Shown piece after piece: positions 12,785-24,034 of a DNA stretch of 64,000 bases. The number at the start of each line of letters is the position of its first letter. Within the stretch, counting starts at the first letter, position 1. The notes beneath the pieces were generated by a model that saw only the letters and a list, made by a program, of their open reading frames with translations, did no database searches and was not told the DNA's origin. The stretch is from the NCBI GenBank assembly GCA_916700875.1, contig CAKAKS010000068.1, positions 27,869,253 to 27,933,252 on the forward strand, given 5' to 3'. The DNA is from Sebastes aleutianus. Taxonomy: Eukaryota; Chordata; Actinopteri; Perciformes; Sebastidae. Position numbers and translations under genes: made by a program.

Positions 12785-13245
12785 GATCTGTCTGTATCTA
12801 AGTGAATTAGGTGTGTTTATGCTGCCCACTATTGAGGGGAATGTAAAGTTTTTACAGAGTCTAAGATCAAGTATGTGATGGCGTGATATATACACACATA
12901 CTATATCATGAATAATGTATAACAGCATGCGGTCTGTATGCCAAAGCAGAACTCATTTACATTGCATAGTCTCACTTCCCTGACTGAGGCAGCAAACTTT
13001 ATTTTTCATCATATTTATTTGATGATTCCACTGAACCTTTGTGTTGTTTCTGCCTTTGTGTTGCTGCTGGCACATTATAATGAAAACACAACCCCCACAC
13101 GTCTGAGTCTCAAATACAAATGAGGTGTGAAACAAGAGGGGAATGTAAATGAACTTTCCCGCACAGTCTACCTGTGCCGTAAGGCCTCCTGTGTTGAAGC
13201 CCCACAGAGGGGAAACTGAAAGGAAAACAAATGATCATGGACACA
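12785..13245 (+). repeat. Duplication anchor G, left copy
   Basis: It aligns with 49695-50205 in the same order: CTGTATCTAA-TGAATTA, TTTTTCATCA, TTGATG-GATTC, TGTTTCTG/TGTTTCTC, TTGCTGCTGGC, TTAT-ATGAAAACA, GAGTCTCAAATACAAATGAG (CCTAAAATACAAATGAG in the other copy), GGGGAATGTAAAT-AAC, ACAGTC-ACCTGTG, then GAAGCC-CACAGA-GG-AAACT-AAAGG-AA. The strand and spacing match, which makes chance similarity unlikely. Confidence 0.8.
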
Positions 13246-14129
13246 GAATATAATGGAGAATATATCAGAAACACAAGTTTAAAGTAGTGACGGTTGATTT
13301 AGAGCTATTTCCTCTTTCCCACTTTAGAGTGAACATTAATTCCTTCCTCAGCAGACACACTGCTCTGGCGTCTTCTCACGTAATCAGCTTCTCTGCTAAT
13401 GAGCTGCTGCTCCAACTGGCAACCACACTGGAGGAGAGTTAAGTTACAGCTGATTGGTCAATGTCACGTCTAGCGTCGCTACTACAGAATCAGAACGACA
13501 TGTACAAGAGGATGTTGTTTATCGTTGGTGACACTTAGAAAATTACACAGCTAATATAAACTGTTTTTTTACTGTCATCACTGCACATCTCAAGATACTA
13601 ATAAGACCAGAAATACTAGGAGTTCCCACATCCTAAAATAAGCTGCTGTATAAAGAGAAGAATTTCAGGACTCGTGCGCACACTCACACACACCTATCTG
13701 CTCGTATCTCTCTTGAATCCCAGAGAGATTTATGTTCTCTACCTCAAAGATATTTCATCATTCTGTCTGAGACAGACTGGATCCTCAGTTTGACTCTTTC
13801 TGCTTTAATATTGACACGTTTGGTGTAAACAGCTCAAACTAAGACTTCCCATGTCTGAACCAGTACTTGCCTTCTCTTATTGATTATTGATCACCTGTCA
13901 CCTGTCTTTCTTTTTTTTTTCTTTTTAACATATCAGTTCCCAAGATGCACTGCCCTCTAGTCTCCCTCCACACAGTAACAGTTTTTATTTAGATGGACAG
14001 TCTTTGTTTCAGTATTGATCAGTAGTGTTCAATCTGGGATTTCTTCCTCCAAAACTGGCATAACTGATAAGTGAATCAGCATTGGTTAGATACCATCACC
14101 ATCAATAAACGGATGACACAAGGTTGTAC

Positions 14130-14235
14130 TACTGTATGTCACCTACTAGTCTCCCTGTATGGTTAGGTATGTCTATCTACTGTATGTGTGTTAACATGTG
14201 TCTAGGAGGTGGACAGAAAAGAGCAGAGGCCACTC
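14130..14235 (+). repeat. Local direct repeat, arm 1
   Basis: About 90 bp nearly identical to 14895-14998. Shared blocks are CTGTATGGTTAG, TCTATCTA-TGTATGTGTGTT, ACATGTGTCTAGGAGGT and ACAGAAAAG-GCAGAGGC. The two arms bracket the 14.3-14.8 kb repeat segment. Confidence 0.8.
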
Positions 14236-14324
14236 ATCTAAAAATTTGAATCAGATGACCTCCAGGTCTGTGTGGAGCAGCTAAGTGTAATGCACATTCT
14301 GTGAAACTCATTGTTTTAGTTGAC

Positions 14325-14840
14325 TGGATGAGCTACACATAGTTGTTCAAGATAACGTGTCCATGTAAATTACACATTATATTAAGTGCATTTCCTTACT
14401 TATAGTTTAATACATGGACATACCCACCCACAATTGTACAGTAACAAAGTAATAAACTACACATTATATTATTCCAGATGCTTGTTCAAGGATTTATTTC
14501 TGGTAATTTAAGGAACAGTACTCACACAGATCTTATAACTGAGTCCCAGAATCAGAAATAAAAGCTGACAGACAGACAGGGAGTGAGCTGCAGACAGTTG
14601 ATGCCAGGCTGCCACTCAGATTAGATTTTAGTATTCTTACATCTTTATACTTTACACTGGTGTGTATTGCAGTTCTTTTTAGAATCAGAATCAGAATTCT
14701 AATCAGCTCTATTGGCTATAATGTTTACATGATTCCAGAATTCTGGTTTCCCAATGCTCTCAATGTACTCACACAGAAATAGACATACAGCTATGAACAA
14801 GGACAACAGAACTGAACAAGGTAAACAAACATTTATATCA
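14325..14840 (+). repeat. Paralogous repeat segment, left copy
   Basis: It matches 60095-60950. Shared runs include GTAACAAAGTAATAAACT, GAGTCCCAG-ATCAGAAATAAA, GACAGACAGACAGG-AGTGAG, GTTGATGCCAGGCTGCCACT, CAGATTAGATTTTAGTATTC and TGGTGTGTATT-CAGTTCT. It ends in a motif found in three places in the window (14680, 57040, 60790): GAATCAGAATCAGAATTC, TCTATTGGCTATAATGT, CTCTCAATGTACT-ACA-A-AAATAGACATACA and AACAAGGACAACA. I recognise the terminal part as a repeat of a kind common in teleosts (LINE-like tail, class not certain). The right copy contains about 290 bp of additional sequence. Confidence 0.75.
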
Positions 14841-14894
14841 TCGCACTTGCAAACAGTTAGACTAGTGCAATGGTGCGGAGTGCAAATAAATGCC

Positions 14895-14998
14895 AACCCT
14901 TTGGCTCACTGTATGGTTAGAAATCTCTATCTATTGTATGTGTGTTTACATGTGTCTAGGAGGTTAACAGAAAAGGGCAGAGGCATTGATTCACCTGT
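14895..14998 (+). repeat. Local direct repeat, arm 2
   Basis: The second arm of the direct repeat at 14130-14235, in the same orientation about 765 bp downstream. It lacks TG...CA ends and shows no primer-binding-site-like sequence, so it is not called an LTR. Confidence 0.8.
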
Positions 14999-15269
14999 CA
15001 TATGTGTATCTTTTCTAATCATGGCTCCACTGGTGGAGCTGATCTGACCCATCTCAATAAGCTGAAAGTTGAGACAGTTATCTCTCTTAGTCGACTACAT
15101 GACCACACTTCCTGGAATATATATTGGTCAGGGTGTCGACACTTTGACACTGGCTGTTTACCAGCATCAGCCAAGTGTGACCAGAGAGCAAAAGAGAAAA
15201 AAAAAAAAAAAAGAAATGCTGATGAGAAACGGGGCGAAGCGAGAGAGTCAGTCCTAGAGAGAGACGCTA

Positions 15270-15515
15270 TTTGTTTCCATGTGTTCTCTCCTGTCTCCTT
15301 CTGTAATTAAATGTCAGCAGTAAGTGATGATGCTCTCCAGACTGTAAGTACATCAGCTCTATAAGGGACTGTGTATGTTCGGTAATGAAGTGGTGACAGA
15401 AACAGCTCAGCAGGACTCAAAGATAAAATCAGTTTGAGTGAGAAAAAAAACCTTCAGGTCTTCAGAGTCGATGCTGCAATCACAAGTTCAGTTAGTCAGT
15501 CTGAGGAGTTCAAGT
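15270..15515 (+). repeat. Duplication anchor H, copy 1
   Basis: One of three related copies (others at 20700-21020 and 53700-54060). Shared sequence includes TGTAATTAAATGTCAGCAGT, AAGTGATGATGCTCTCCA, GGTAATGAAGTGGTGACAGA, AACAGCTCAG, then a CTTCAGGTCTTCAG-GTCG-TGCTG stretch and CACAAGT-CAG. The wording at 15301 is closest to the 53.8 kb copy, while the downstream GCGATCGATCAG block present in the other two is lost or altered here. Confidence 0.8.
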
Positions 15516-15519
15516 GTTT

Positions 15520-17025
15520 CTGTTCTCACTCTCAAACTTTTAATATGCAATCTATAGATAAAGGAGTTTATATTCAAGGCTTTACAGGAATTTATCGTTT
15601 CATTGTTTAATGTGTCATTTTATTGTTGACTCTGGGATCCGTGTTGACTGATACTGTTGCCGACTAGAAGCTGGTTAAAGATGAATCAGTGTATCTTGTC
15701 CGTTGCAGAATTGACTCTTTAGGGCTCAGTTCATGCTGAAGTTTCTAAAATGTTTCTGTCATGAAAACCTGATTATTATCTGGTGGAAGACAGCTGTCCC
15801 ACTGGTCAGCAGTGAACCAAACAGAGCTCAACAGTTCTATCACTACTTCTCCTCCTGTGTTTTCTCAGTGAGTTGTTGGCAGCAGTCTGCAGCCACTCCC
15901 ATCTCCCTCTGTGTCTTTCTTCTATCTAGTTCAACTCTCCCTGTGTAACATTTTTGTTGACTGGCTCTCCTAAATTTAAAACTTTGTCTGCTTTTTTTTT
16001 TTATATCTGCTTACCTCGGCAATGATTTTTCGGAGAAAGCAACATAATAAATGCTGAGCAGTGACTTCATGAGAAACAGTGAGGTCAGCTCAGGTCAGCT
16101 GAGAGCAGACAGGAGGAAGAAATATCTCTGTTTGGGTTTGTTTTGGAATAATGTTCTCTATTTATTCATTTATGTGGATTATCTGTATTCCACACGCAGC
16201 AGAATTAACAGTTATTGTGATGATTAATGGGATGATGGCGAGGGTCTGTGATTAAAAAGTCAGTTGATGTAATAGCACACAGTGTAATTGTTCAGACCTC
16301 TGCATTTGATACCGAGATGAGGCTTCTTCATGTTGCACTGCGGCTCCCCGAGCTGACTGAAGCTGGATGTCTGGTATTTCACTGTTCATCAGGGGAGCAT
16401 GGATGCCCTTTTCTAGAGGACTCATCCAATTAATTAGGACAAATTAAACTTTGTAGTTTTAATGAGTGATTTGTTTACTTCTTGAGTTCACAGTGAGAGA
16501 CGGGGAGACAGGGAGACGGCGAGGGGGGAGACTGATTGTCAGCGAGCTCCGTTTCCATTGGACCCTTAATCTCATCACATCTTCCTTAATGAATCACACA
16601 GTCCCAAAGCACTAATGAGATGTTGTGAAGGCTGTGTTGGAGAGTTTAGATGTGGTCGACCCCTCAGCTATTATAAAGAAAACGAGACCCTCACTGACAC
16701 TTCCACTTTAATGAATAGAATTATGTTTCTGCTCCAATTGTCTCAGCTGATAATATACCAACACAGTTATTTACAGTCTGCGTTCAGTCGCACCAGTGTG
16801 AGTATTTTAAACATTTATAATATTTCAGGGACATTTCTGACACACACATGGCTTCATGCTAGCTTATATGATGCATCACAGTGGTGAATATTTGAGCAGA
16901 GATGTCAAACCACAAACAGAGACTTCATGTTGTTCTTTTTAGTGTTTCATTGAAGATATCCTGATATGACATAGATAAGACATATGATATATGTCTTTGT
17001 AAAAGGGACTGCACCCACATTCACT
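15520..17025. other. Non-coding, nothing recognised
   Basis: No gene or repeat family is recognised. A GGGAGAC-rich purine stretch lies at 16498-16535 and a T-tract at 15992-16003. Confidence 0.5.
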
Positions 17026-17029
17026 AAAC

Positions 17030-17470
17030 GCCAATGCTGTTGTGCATGACTCACACCGGTGTTATGTTGAAGTCTATTCCCCCGTTGAATAGTGTTTCCC
17101 TCCTGTTAAAATGATAATGCCCCCCCTTGGTAGTTAATGTTCAGGATAAGGGTTGGTTCAGGTTTAGGTAGGGGGAAACACATATCGACAGGAAACAGGA
17201 CTCAACATCGGCATGAGTGAGTCCCCGTCAGTCCGTAACGTTTCTGCAAGTCGGTTCATACAGAAGTTTATGTGGAAGAAGCCCGCTACATTCTTTGCAA
17301 CATCAATGATACACATAAAAACGTCCACCGCTCTGACCATCCTGCTGTTTTGGATGTCCATTCTACTCCTGTTCTATTTTCTGTGGTTTCCAGACTCTTA
17401 CTCTGTTACAATACACTTTATGAGCAGGCATGTGACCTTTGAAACCAGTTGCAGTCACATTCTGGTTTGA
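17030..17470 (+). other. Unclassified segment with an 85-residue open frame
   Basis: A C-tract (17117-17126) and a GGATAAGGGTTGGTTCAGG stretch look repeat-like. The frame 17213-17470 would encode 85 residues with a Trp/Phe/Leu-rich hydrophobic middle (about residues 36-62) that could form one membrane span. There is no upstream splice context, family signature or support from the paralogous block, so I do not call a gene. An unrecognised transposon fragment is the likeliest alternative. Confidence 0.25.
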
Positions 17471-18394
17471 AAATCAGATTTCAGTTCTTGATGTCCTGTG
17501 TGAGCCTGTAGTTGAACAACTGAAGTTAGTGGAAGTCCCGTATACAATATAGCTCTCTTTAAACTCTTGGAATCAGCTAAACATGTTGTCAAATATGTAG
17601 TATTTCTAACACATGCTCATTTTGCTGCATATATCTGAAGGTATTCCAGCGGCCTACAGATAGTTGATATTTAATTTATTTTTTCCTCCCTTTGGCACTG
17701 AAAGATACAACAGGCTTATTTCTTATTCTTCCGTGAGGACATTACACATGCAATATAAGGGACAGACACTATAATATAAGCAGGACAGTATCTGTATTCC
17801 CTTCCTTTGCTTTGTGAAGCTTAACATAATCAGTTTTTCTTGTGACTGTGGAAAAGGTGTGAATTCACTGAAAGCTGCAGTGTGTGGAGGTGTTTTACTG
17901 TCGGCGGGGACAGTTGTTGTAGAATACTCATGTTCAACACATCAGCCTCGTTCTCATATAGATACAAATCATGTTGAGTTAATGCTGATCAGTGTTACAC
18001 CATGAAGCATATATCTGACTTCAGAGATTCATCATCATGATGTGTCATCACCCACTCACACACACACACACGCTCAATTATGTCATTACAGAGGTTATTA
18101 ATTGTGTGTGATGACACCAGGAGATTGGGAGTAATCACTTGATAATCAGTCATCTAATCATCAGGCTTAAAAGGGCCGATCATCCAACTGCATGCTGTGG
18201 TACCACTCTATTATCACATATTATTGTATAGGATGTGTATTGAGTAACACGTGGGTGGTGCATAGAGCAAGGAGGGATCCAGCTGAGATACAGAGGGATT
18301 AGTTTTAATACTGCACCACTAATGCATCAGTGGAGTAGCTAATAACAGCTCACATATTGAACTATAGCTCCTGAGTGTTTTCATTTGGAGGTAT

Positions 18395-18535
18395 TCAATG
18401 CACAGCTGACTGGTAGGAGATGTTGAGGTAGAGCCAAGAGAGCTTCGACTTAAGGATTCCCCGGGAGGATCTGGAAGACGTCCAGTATCTGGATAAGTGG
18501 TTAGAAAACGATTGGATAGATCCTAGATACCTAGA
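18395..18535 (+). mobile_element. LINE 3' end remnant (Rex/RTE-like)
   Basis: The sequence reads CACAGCTGACTGGTAGGAGA, then AGGTAGAGCCAAGAGAGCT, then GGATTCCCCGGGAGGATCTG, GAAGACGT, and finally GGATAAGTGGTTAGAAAACG followed by ATTGGATAGAT. From general knowledge this is the common 3' end of vertebrate non-LTR retrotransposons, in which a C-terminal coding stretch runs into a CGGATAAGCGG-AGAAAATGGATGG tail. An internal deletion has removed the segment that usually lies between the GGAGG-CTGGAAG part and the tail. No intact coding sequence remains. Confidence 0.7.
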
Positions 18536-19209
18536 TCAGATTCAAACCCTTCTGGACACTCCATTCTCTTTCCTCAGTAGCCTGTGGACCCTGACAGTCC
18601 TGCTATAGTCGACTGAATGGAGAATAACCAGGAGGTCTCACTGTTCTTTAATTGCTAACAAGATTCATTGAATCGCTACCAGCCCAGCTCTCAACACCTT
18701 TCCTACGATAATTATTTCCCTGGTAATGGATTTTAAACAGTTCTCCCTCAGTGCTCGATATACAACTACGTTTTACAATTAAGGGGTGATTGTGAACCTC
18801 TTTCTCCTGTTTCTAAAGCACCTCGAACAAAGATAGACAATGGCATGTTACATATGGAGAAGCACACAGAGATGTTACATCACAGTGTGTCTCTGTCTCT
18901 CTTATTGTTGCTCACTCTCTACAAACTAATTACCCTCAATGACAGGCAAATCTTTCATGTCCACTCTTAACTTTTGTAACAAAACACACTGACTGCAGCA
19001 GAATGACTGTGACAAATGAGACAGTGGATGTGAGGAGGGCTGGAGGAAGTAATAAAGCCTTCTGCACCACAGTCTTCATCACTGCTTGCTACTCTGTTGG
19101 CCTGAGGAGATCTGCAGGTAGACGTGTGCAGCCCGCTGTACAGGCACCCCCAACCAACCAGTAAGAGTTACCCTCACACCATCCACAGGCTGTGAAGCAC
19201 ATCTGATTT

Positions 19210-19330
19210 ATTTACCCAACATTTTTAATAAGATCACTGAACCGCCACATTAATCTGACATTAATTAGCTCTAAATTGGCCTGCTGACAGACCGTTGCAG
19301 AGCTTAATGCTGGGACTCAGGGAATCGTCA
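19210..19330 (+). repeat. Duplication anchor I, copy 1
   Basis: It matches 25868-25995. Shared blocks are ACCCAACA-TT-TAAT, AGATCACTGAAC, AATCTGACATTAATTAGCT, AATTTGC/AATTGGC, CTGACAGAC and CAGGGA-TC. In this copy the match stops where the DIRS-like fragment begins, which suggests the retroelement inserted here after the local duplication. Confidence 0.65.
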
Positions 19331-19865
19331 GGCTGATGAAGGCTAGACTGTCTGTACAGGTTGTGCATACCATCCAGGTGGCAAGAGCAGGATCCACCAC
19401 TGCCTGTTACAAGGCAAAGTGGTTATGGTTCCAACATTGTTCAGAGAAAAGGTTAGATCCCCTGTTCTGTGCATTCGGGTCTACTCTCTACTTTTCCCTG
19501 TGTTTGATGGATTGAGAGCTGACTCATGCCACTGTCAAGTGTATGCAGCTACCATTTCTTCCTGTAATGAGGGTTTTGGCAACAGATTGGTCCTTGTTCA
19601 CCCTCTCTTGAAGTGGTTCTTGCAGGGGGTCAGGAGGAAACGCCCGGTGATGCGTGCCCCCTCTGCGCAGTGGGAATTGCTATTGGTGCTTGAGGCGTTG
19701 GCGAAGGACCCCTTTGAACCTCTGGAGCGCTCCTTTCTGAAGGCGTTGTCATTCAAGACCGTTTTGCTGCTTGCTTTGACCTCAGCAAAGAGAGTCTGTG
19801 AACTAACCGCCCTGTCGGTCACCTGGCAGAATGGGAATTACACTAAAATACTACATGAGCAAGGG
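19330..19865 (+). pseudogene. DIRS-type retroelement tyrosine recombinase, frameshifted fragment
   Basis: The first frame, from about 19330, encodes a segment with HTIQVARAGSTTACYKAKW and then WFQHCSEKRLDPL. This fits the start of the N-terminal (core-binding) part of DIRS-element recombinases, where a TIQ-AR-PST--Y--KW pattern is usual. After about 19510 the homology continues in another frame: VYAATISSCNEGFG, HPLLKWFLQGVRRKRPV, WELLLVLEALAKDPFEPLE and LSFKTVLLLALTSAKRVCEL. The matching family signature is LSLKTA-LLALASAKRV--L. Homology then stops before the catalytic Arg-His-Arg-Tyr region. The frame change, premature end and missing catalytic half make this a dead fragment. No flanking terminal repeats were identified. 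Confidence 0.85.
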
Positions 19866-20406
19866 AAGAGATGAGCAGGAGATAACATATAATTAAATAC
19901 ATGTAGCTATTTAACAATTGGTTGATTTCTGATGCCATAGCTTGTAATTTATTTTTATTTTGTCCCTATACTTCTGTGTGCACATGGACAGGATGACCAG
20001 GGCTTTTAACCCAGTTATACTGACTTGGAACAAGTGGACCAGCTGGCACAGGAGGATGCAGAATGAATGTTGATCAATGCAAACAAAGTGAAAGGTGTCT
20101 CTGTGCTGAGGGTTGGAGTGTGTGTGGTGTGTTTGAAAGGTCAAGCGCTGACCTTTGATCAGTCTTTAATATTGATAGAACAGCACAGAGCACTGACTGG
20201 CCTCTGGGAGCGTCAGCTGACATTAACTGAACCCAGATGGCATTCCCTCTGAGATCTGAGACAGAAAAGTCCCCCTTGATGCATGAACACTGAATGCTAC
20301 ATGACATGACTAGTATATGTGAGTCAAAAATAGCTGGTATCCGGTCCAGTTAACCATTTACATTTTTGCAGAAATCATGCTTAAAAAGAGCTTAAATTAC
20401 TCGTAA

Positions 20407-20667
20407 CACTTTAGAATATGGTTCAAAAAATTGTGAGTAGATGCGAAGGAACGAGCAATGGATGAATCAGAAACAACCTGATAATTGATGAATCATTAAT
20501 AAGTAGTTCCTGAATAACAGGAACTATATAGTATATAACAATGAGTTAATATCAGTGTATCAGTAGGTAGTGATTAATTCATAAATATATATATATAAAG
20601 TTATACATCTTACTGAGTAATCTGTCATTACTTCATGATTATCTGACCGTTACCTTCTATTTTAGTG
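20407..20667. mobile_element. Short terminal-inverted-repeat element
   Basis: The left end CACTTTAGAATATGG and the inverted right end CACTAAAATAGAAGGTAAC form an imperfect inverted pair. The interior is AT-rich, with repeated TGAATCA-TAA-AAGTAGTT-type motifs and a short TA run at 20585-20597. General knowledge: small elements with CACTTTA-AATA ends are abundant in fish. The target-site duplication is unclear and there is no coding sequence. Confidence 0.5.
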
Positions 20668-20699
20668 CAGCCTCTAGTAAAACAAATGTAGAAGGAGGA

Positions 20700-21020
20700 G
20701 ATAAGAGGACACAGAGAGCTGCAGAAAGACAGGACAAGAGAAGATAAAGTGAAGGTGATAAAGAGAGAGTAAAACTTCTGGTTCAGTTGATTCCCCCTTT
20801 TGTCTCCTGTCTGCTTTTGTAATTGAATGTCAGCATTAATGAAGCTCTTCAGACTGTAAGTAGCTCAACCCTAACAGGTGTGCTGTAATGGAGTGGTAAC
20901 AAAAGAAACACAGCGATCGATCAGCAGCTCAGTTGGACGTAATCAGGAAATCACTTTCAGTGCAAACTCAGCATCAGGCCTGCTGGAAACACAAGTGACC
21001 AGCTTGTCAGATAGAGGAGG
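20700..21020 (+). repeat. Duplication anchor H, copy 2
   Basis: It pairs best with 53700-54060 (offset 33.0 kb). Shared blocks are TTGTAATTGAATGTCAGCA, TGAAGCTCTTCAGACTG, GTAATGGAGTGGTAACA, a distinctive CGATCGATCAGC-GCTC block at 20913-20930, AGGAAATCA, TCAGG-CTGCTGGAAACA and AAGTGA-C. The shared GCGATCGATCAG block shows that this copy, not the 15.3 kb one, is the positional partner of the 53.8 kb copy. Confidence 0.8.
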
Positions 21021-21598
21021 AGTTAAAGCCTCTCTATTCCAGTTTTAAACCTGAAGCTTGATCCAGGTCGGGCTTATTGCAGGGCTGCTAGTTTGAGTTG
21101 CATTAGTTTGTATAGGTGTACCTAATAAACTGGTAACTCAGAGCGAATGTTGGGGTATGTGTGTCCATTAATGTAAAATTCAAAAATAATATCCTTCCAT
21201 GGCTTCATCTCAGGTGCGTTACTGCAGCGGCTGACAACCCAGGTGTTGTCCATGGCTCATTTAAATCTGCTGATTCCAGATCAGAGAGCAGGGTATAGAG
21301 GGAGGATGCAGAAGTGAAATGAGTGTTAACAAGCCCCATCTGCCATCACTCATCATGGTCTTTATCTGCTTCTCAGTGAACACAGTGAACGATGGACTGC
21401 TGCTGTGTGGCACATATTGACATGTGAGTTTACATAGTTTGACTGAGTCGTTACTCTAGTAGCTGAGGTCACCATGGAGAACTTCATGCTGTGAAGGCTG
21501 AACAACAGCTGCTTCCATGTTAACAATTCAACCAAACATCTGTTCCCCTCATTTGAATGACAGAGAAGTGAACACCCTTCTCTTAGCTGACAGAGCTC

Positions 21599-22121
21599 TT
21601 AAAGGTCCCATATTGTAAAAAGTGAAATTTTCACGTCTTTTTTTTATTTATTATAAAGTAGGTTTAAGTACTGTATAAATACTGTGAAAGTATTGAAACA
21701 CTTAATCCACAGAGAAATACACACAGCCTGTATTCAGAAACCGTGCCTTTGAAACAAGCCATCAGGATCTCTGTCCATTTGTGATGTCACAAATCTACAA
21801 TATTTAGACCATTTCACAGTTTTAAAACATAAACATTCTAAATATGCCCCAGTTTAATTCTGGTTGCAGTGAATGGGAATGACATCAGCTGACAGGAAGT
21901 AAACATGGACCCAAACTGTTGCCTAGAAACGCAATTATGTTGCAATACCATTGAAATTCACTAAAACGGATCATTTTGGACACAGGGTAAATACAGGCTT
22001 ATTCAGGCAGACAGTATGAGGAAAAATTGTTTTTTTTAAACATTACAGCATGTAAACATGCTCAAGTAGAAACATAAAATACAATATGAACCTGAAAATG
22101 AGCATGATATGGGAGCTTTAA
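21599..22121 (+). mobile_element. TTAA-flanked MITE, copy 1
   Basis: A 523-bp element including a TTAA at each end. The left end is TTAAAGGTCCCATATTGT. The right end, inverted, reads TTAAAGCTCCCATATCATG followed by CTCATTTTCAGG, so the termini form inverted repeats of about 30 bp. Copies 2 and 3 share the interior in order: a TATAAA-TACTGTGAAAGTAT block, ACACACAGCC-GTATTCAGAAAC, ATTTGTGATGTCAC, CAGCTGACAGGAAGTAAACA, GTTGCCTAG-AAC, and CATTACAGCATGTAAACATG. The X-box-like palindrome is damaged here (GTTGCCTAGAAAC, 21918-21930). It has no coding capacity. TTAA targeting is typical of piggyBac-type elements, but the termini do not let me assign a superfamily. Confidence 0.88.
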
Positions 22122-22124
22122 GTG

Positions 22125-23320
22125 TCTTTGTGATAGCTGTTTTATGTTTGAAGATGTCTGCTGCTCAGACGCACTGCCTCAATGACTGTCTGACCATTTT
22201 TGACAATCAGTCAACATATTGCACATAATGATTGGTCTGTAAGCTGTATAATGACTTTACCACCAGTGAAGGGATTCACATGCAGATTTTTTTCTGATGA
22301 CTCAGTGATTATTAGCTGCATTATGTAGAGGTGATGATGCAGTTCACAGAGCATTACCTGAATCTTGAGGAAAATGATGTGTGAATAACCATCTTCACCT
22401 TCAATGAAAAAGCCTCAACTGTGGAAATACTGTTTGATTTTATAAAGGCAAAAGGAGGTTTCAATTCTCGGCAGTTATCACAAGGAAATACAGCAAGTCT
22501 AGTTCAGAAACACAATAAGTAAAATATGATACATGTGTAAGTGATATGTCTGGATAGATTTATAGAAGTCAGCAGGAAGTAAAATGTCTAGAAAATACAG
22601 AAACAAAATCAACTCTCTGTGTTATGCTGAGATGTGTTTTGTTGACCCACATCTACATTTATGAGGAGGACACAATATTAGAAACACTTCATATAATGAA
22701 AACAATGGGACGAATGGCAATCCTTAAAATAAAACTAGTCCCGTGAGTGACGATGTAAACGTGTCTTTCAATTAAGCTTGAGAATTCCTCTTAACTGCTG
22801 ATTAACAGGCTCTACTGTAGTTTATTATGAGACCTCCAGATGTTAATATGAACATTGCTTTGCATGCATGCTATGAATTAAGGAATTCATTACCCAGTAA
22901 AAACCCTCAGTCGTGCCTGAATATTGCAGGCAGTGGATTGCCGGCTTGGAGATCAGAAACATGAATTCATGTTCCCTCTTCAAAGGTTATGTTCAGACAT
23001 TTCTGGCTGAAACACACTACAGAAAACAAATATAATAGTTGAACTTCAAAGTAGCTTCAACTTGCCAGTTTACAGATGCTGTTTTATGCTCAGTGTTCCA
23101 CCTGTGTGGTTCAGTTGGCAGAACATTTCTGTTTGCTTTTGTTTTTCCAGATCAAGCTTCATATTGTAACAACACAATTTCTGTTGTATTCTTCCAGCAC
23201 CGTTCATATTGGAAGATCAGAGTCTCATCCATCCAGCATTTGCATTTTTTTTTTACCTCGACTGAGCTCAAGTGTCTTTCATGTTGCTGCTTCTTTCACT
23301 CAGTAAGTGTTCCGAGTATC
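22125..23320. other. Non-coding, nothing recognised
   Basis: AT-rich sequence without a recognised gene. TTCAGTTGGCAGAAC at 23111 vaguely recalls a tRNA A box, but no B box or cloverleaf follows. Confidence 0.5.
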
Positions 23321-23324
23321 GCTG

Positions 23325-23400
23325 TAACCACGCAGGTACAGTCGCTCACTGTTCCACCTCCTCTGTCATCCTCTAACAAGGCCAGCTGAGAGGCTTTATG
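23325..23400 (+). repeat. Duplication anchor J, left copy
   Basis: It aligns with 55975-56040: CACAGGTA/CGCAGGTACA, TCACTGTTC, CCTCCTCTGTC, CTCTAACAAG-CCAGCTG. Offset is 32.6 kb. Confidence 0.6.
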
Positions 23401-24034
23401 AAAGTCAACTCAGTGGAGGAAATCAAAAGAAAATATTCTCCCTGCAGGAAGAATCTGCATTAGTTTTTTCTAGATGAACAATAAGGAAGGTTCAGTGCCT
23501 CCATAGTTCATAGTTAATTGAAAAAAGATAAATGGAGAAGTGGTCCATTACTCTGCCTTGGCCTGAGTTTTCTTCCGTGCTTTTAAATCAGACTGAGTTT
23601 ATCTGCAGGCGGCTTAATGGAGCTGTAATGAGGTTTGGGAAAAGGACACATCGTCCATCAGTTAATTTTACATGTTTACTGAATGTCGGGGTGAGGGGTT
23701 GAAATATTGGACAGAAGGTAAACCCAATCAGTCTGCTAAAGATCAAGTTTTAATTACTTTATGTAACTGAAAAAATCTGCATATTGTCCATGTGTTACCA
23801 TTTATTACAGCCCTACATATTTTTTGTTTTGGACTTCCAGCCTTCCCCCTTCATTTATGTCCACTTTGTAAAGCAGCCAGACAGCCATCTGTTCAGTCAC
23901 CCAGCTGGATTCAAACCTTTGACCCTGTGATATGTTTCTGGCTGTGTCATATCTCGTAGGCCAGACTCTGGCTGGCTGGAAGTCAGTGCACACAGTTCAA
24001 CAGTGAAGGGAAGTAAAGCAGCATCAGTGATGAA

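Noticed and set aside
14130..14998. Possible LTR retrotransposon with 90-bp LTRs
   Set aside because: The arms do not start with TG or end with CA, there is no primer-binding site or polypurine tract, and the interior is a repeat also found elsewhere without the arms.
23108..23135. tRNA A-box-like TTCAGTTGGCAGAAC, possible SINE head
   Set aside because: No B box at the expected distance, no cloverleaf, and no SINE tail or tandem copy.
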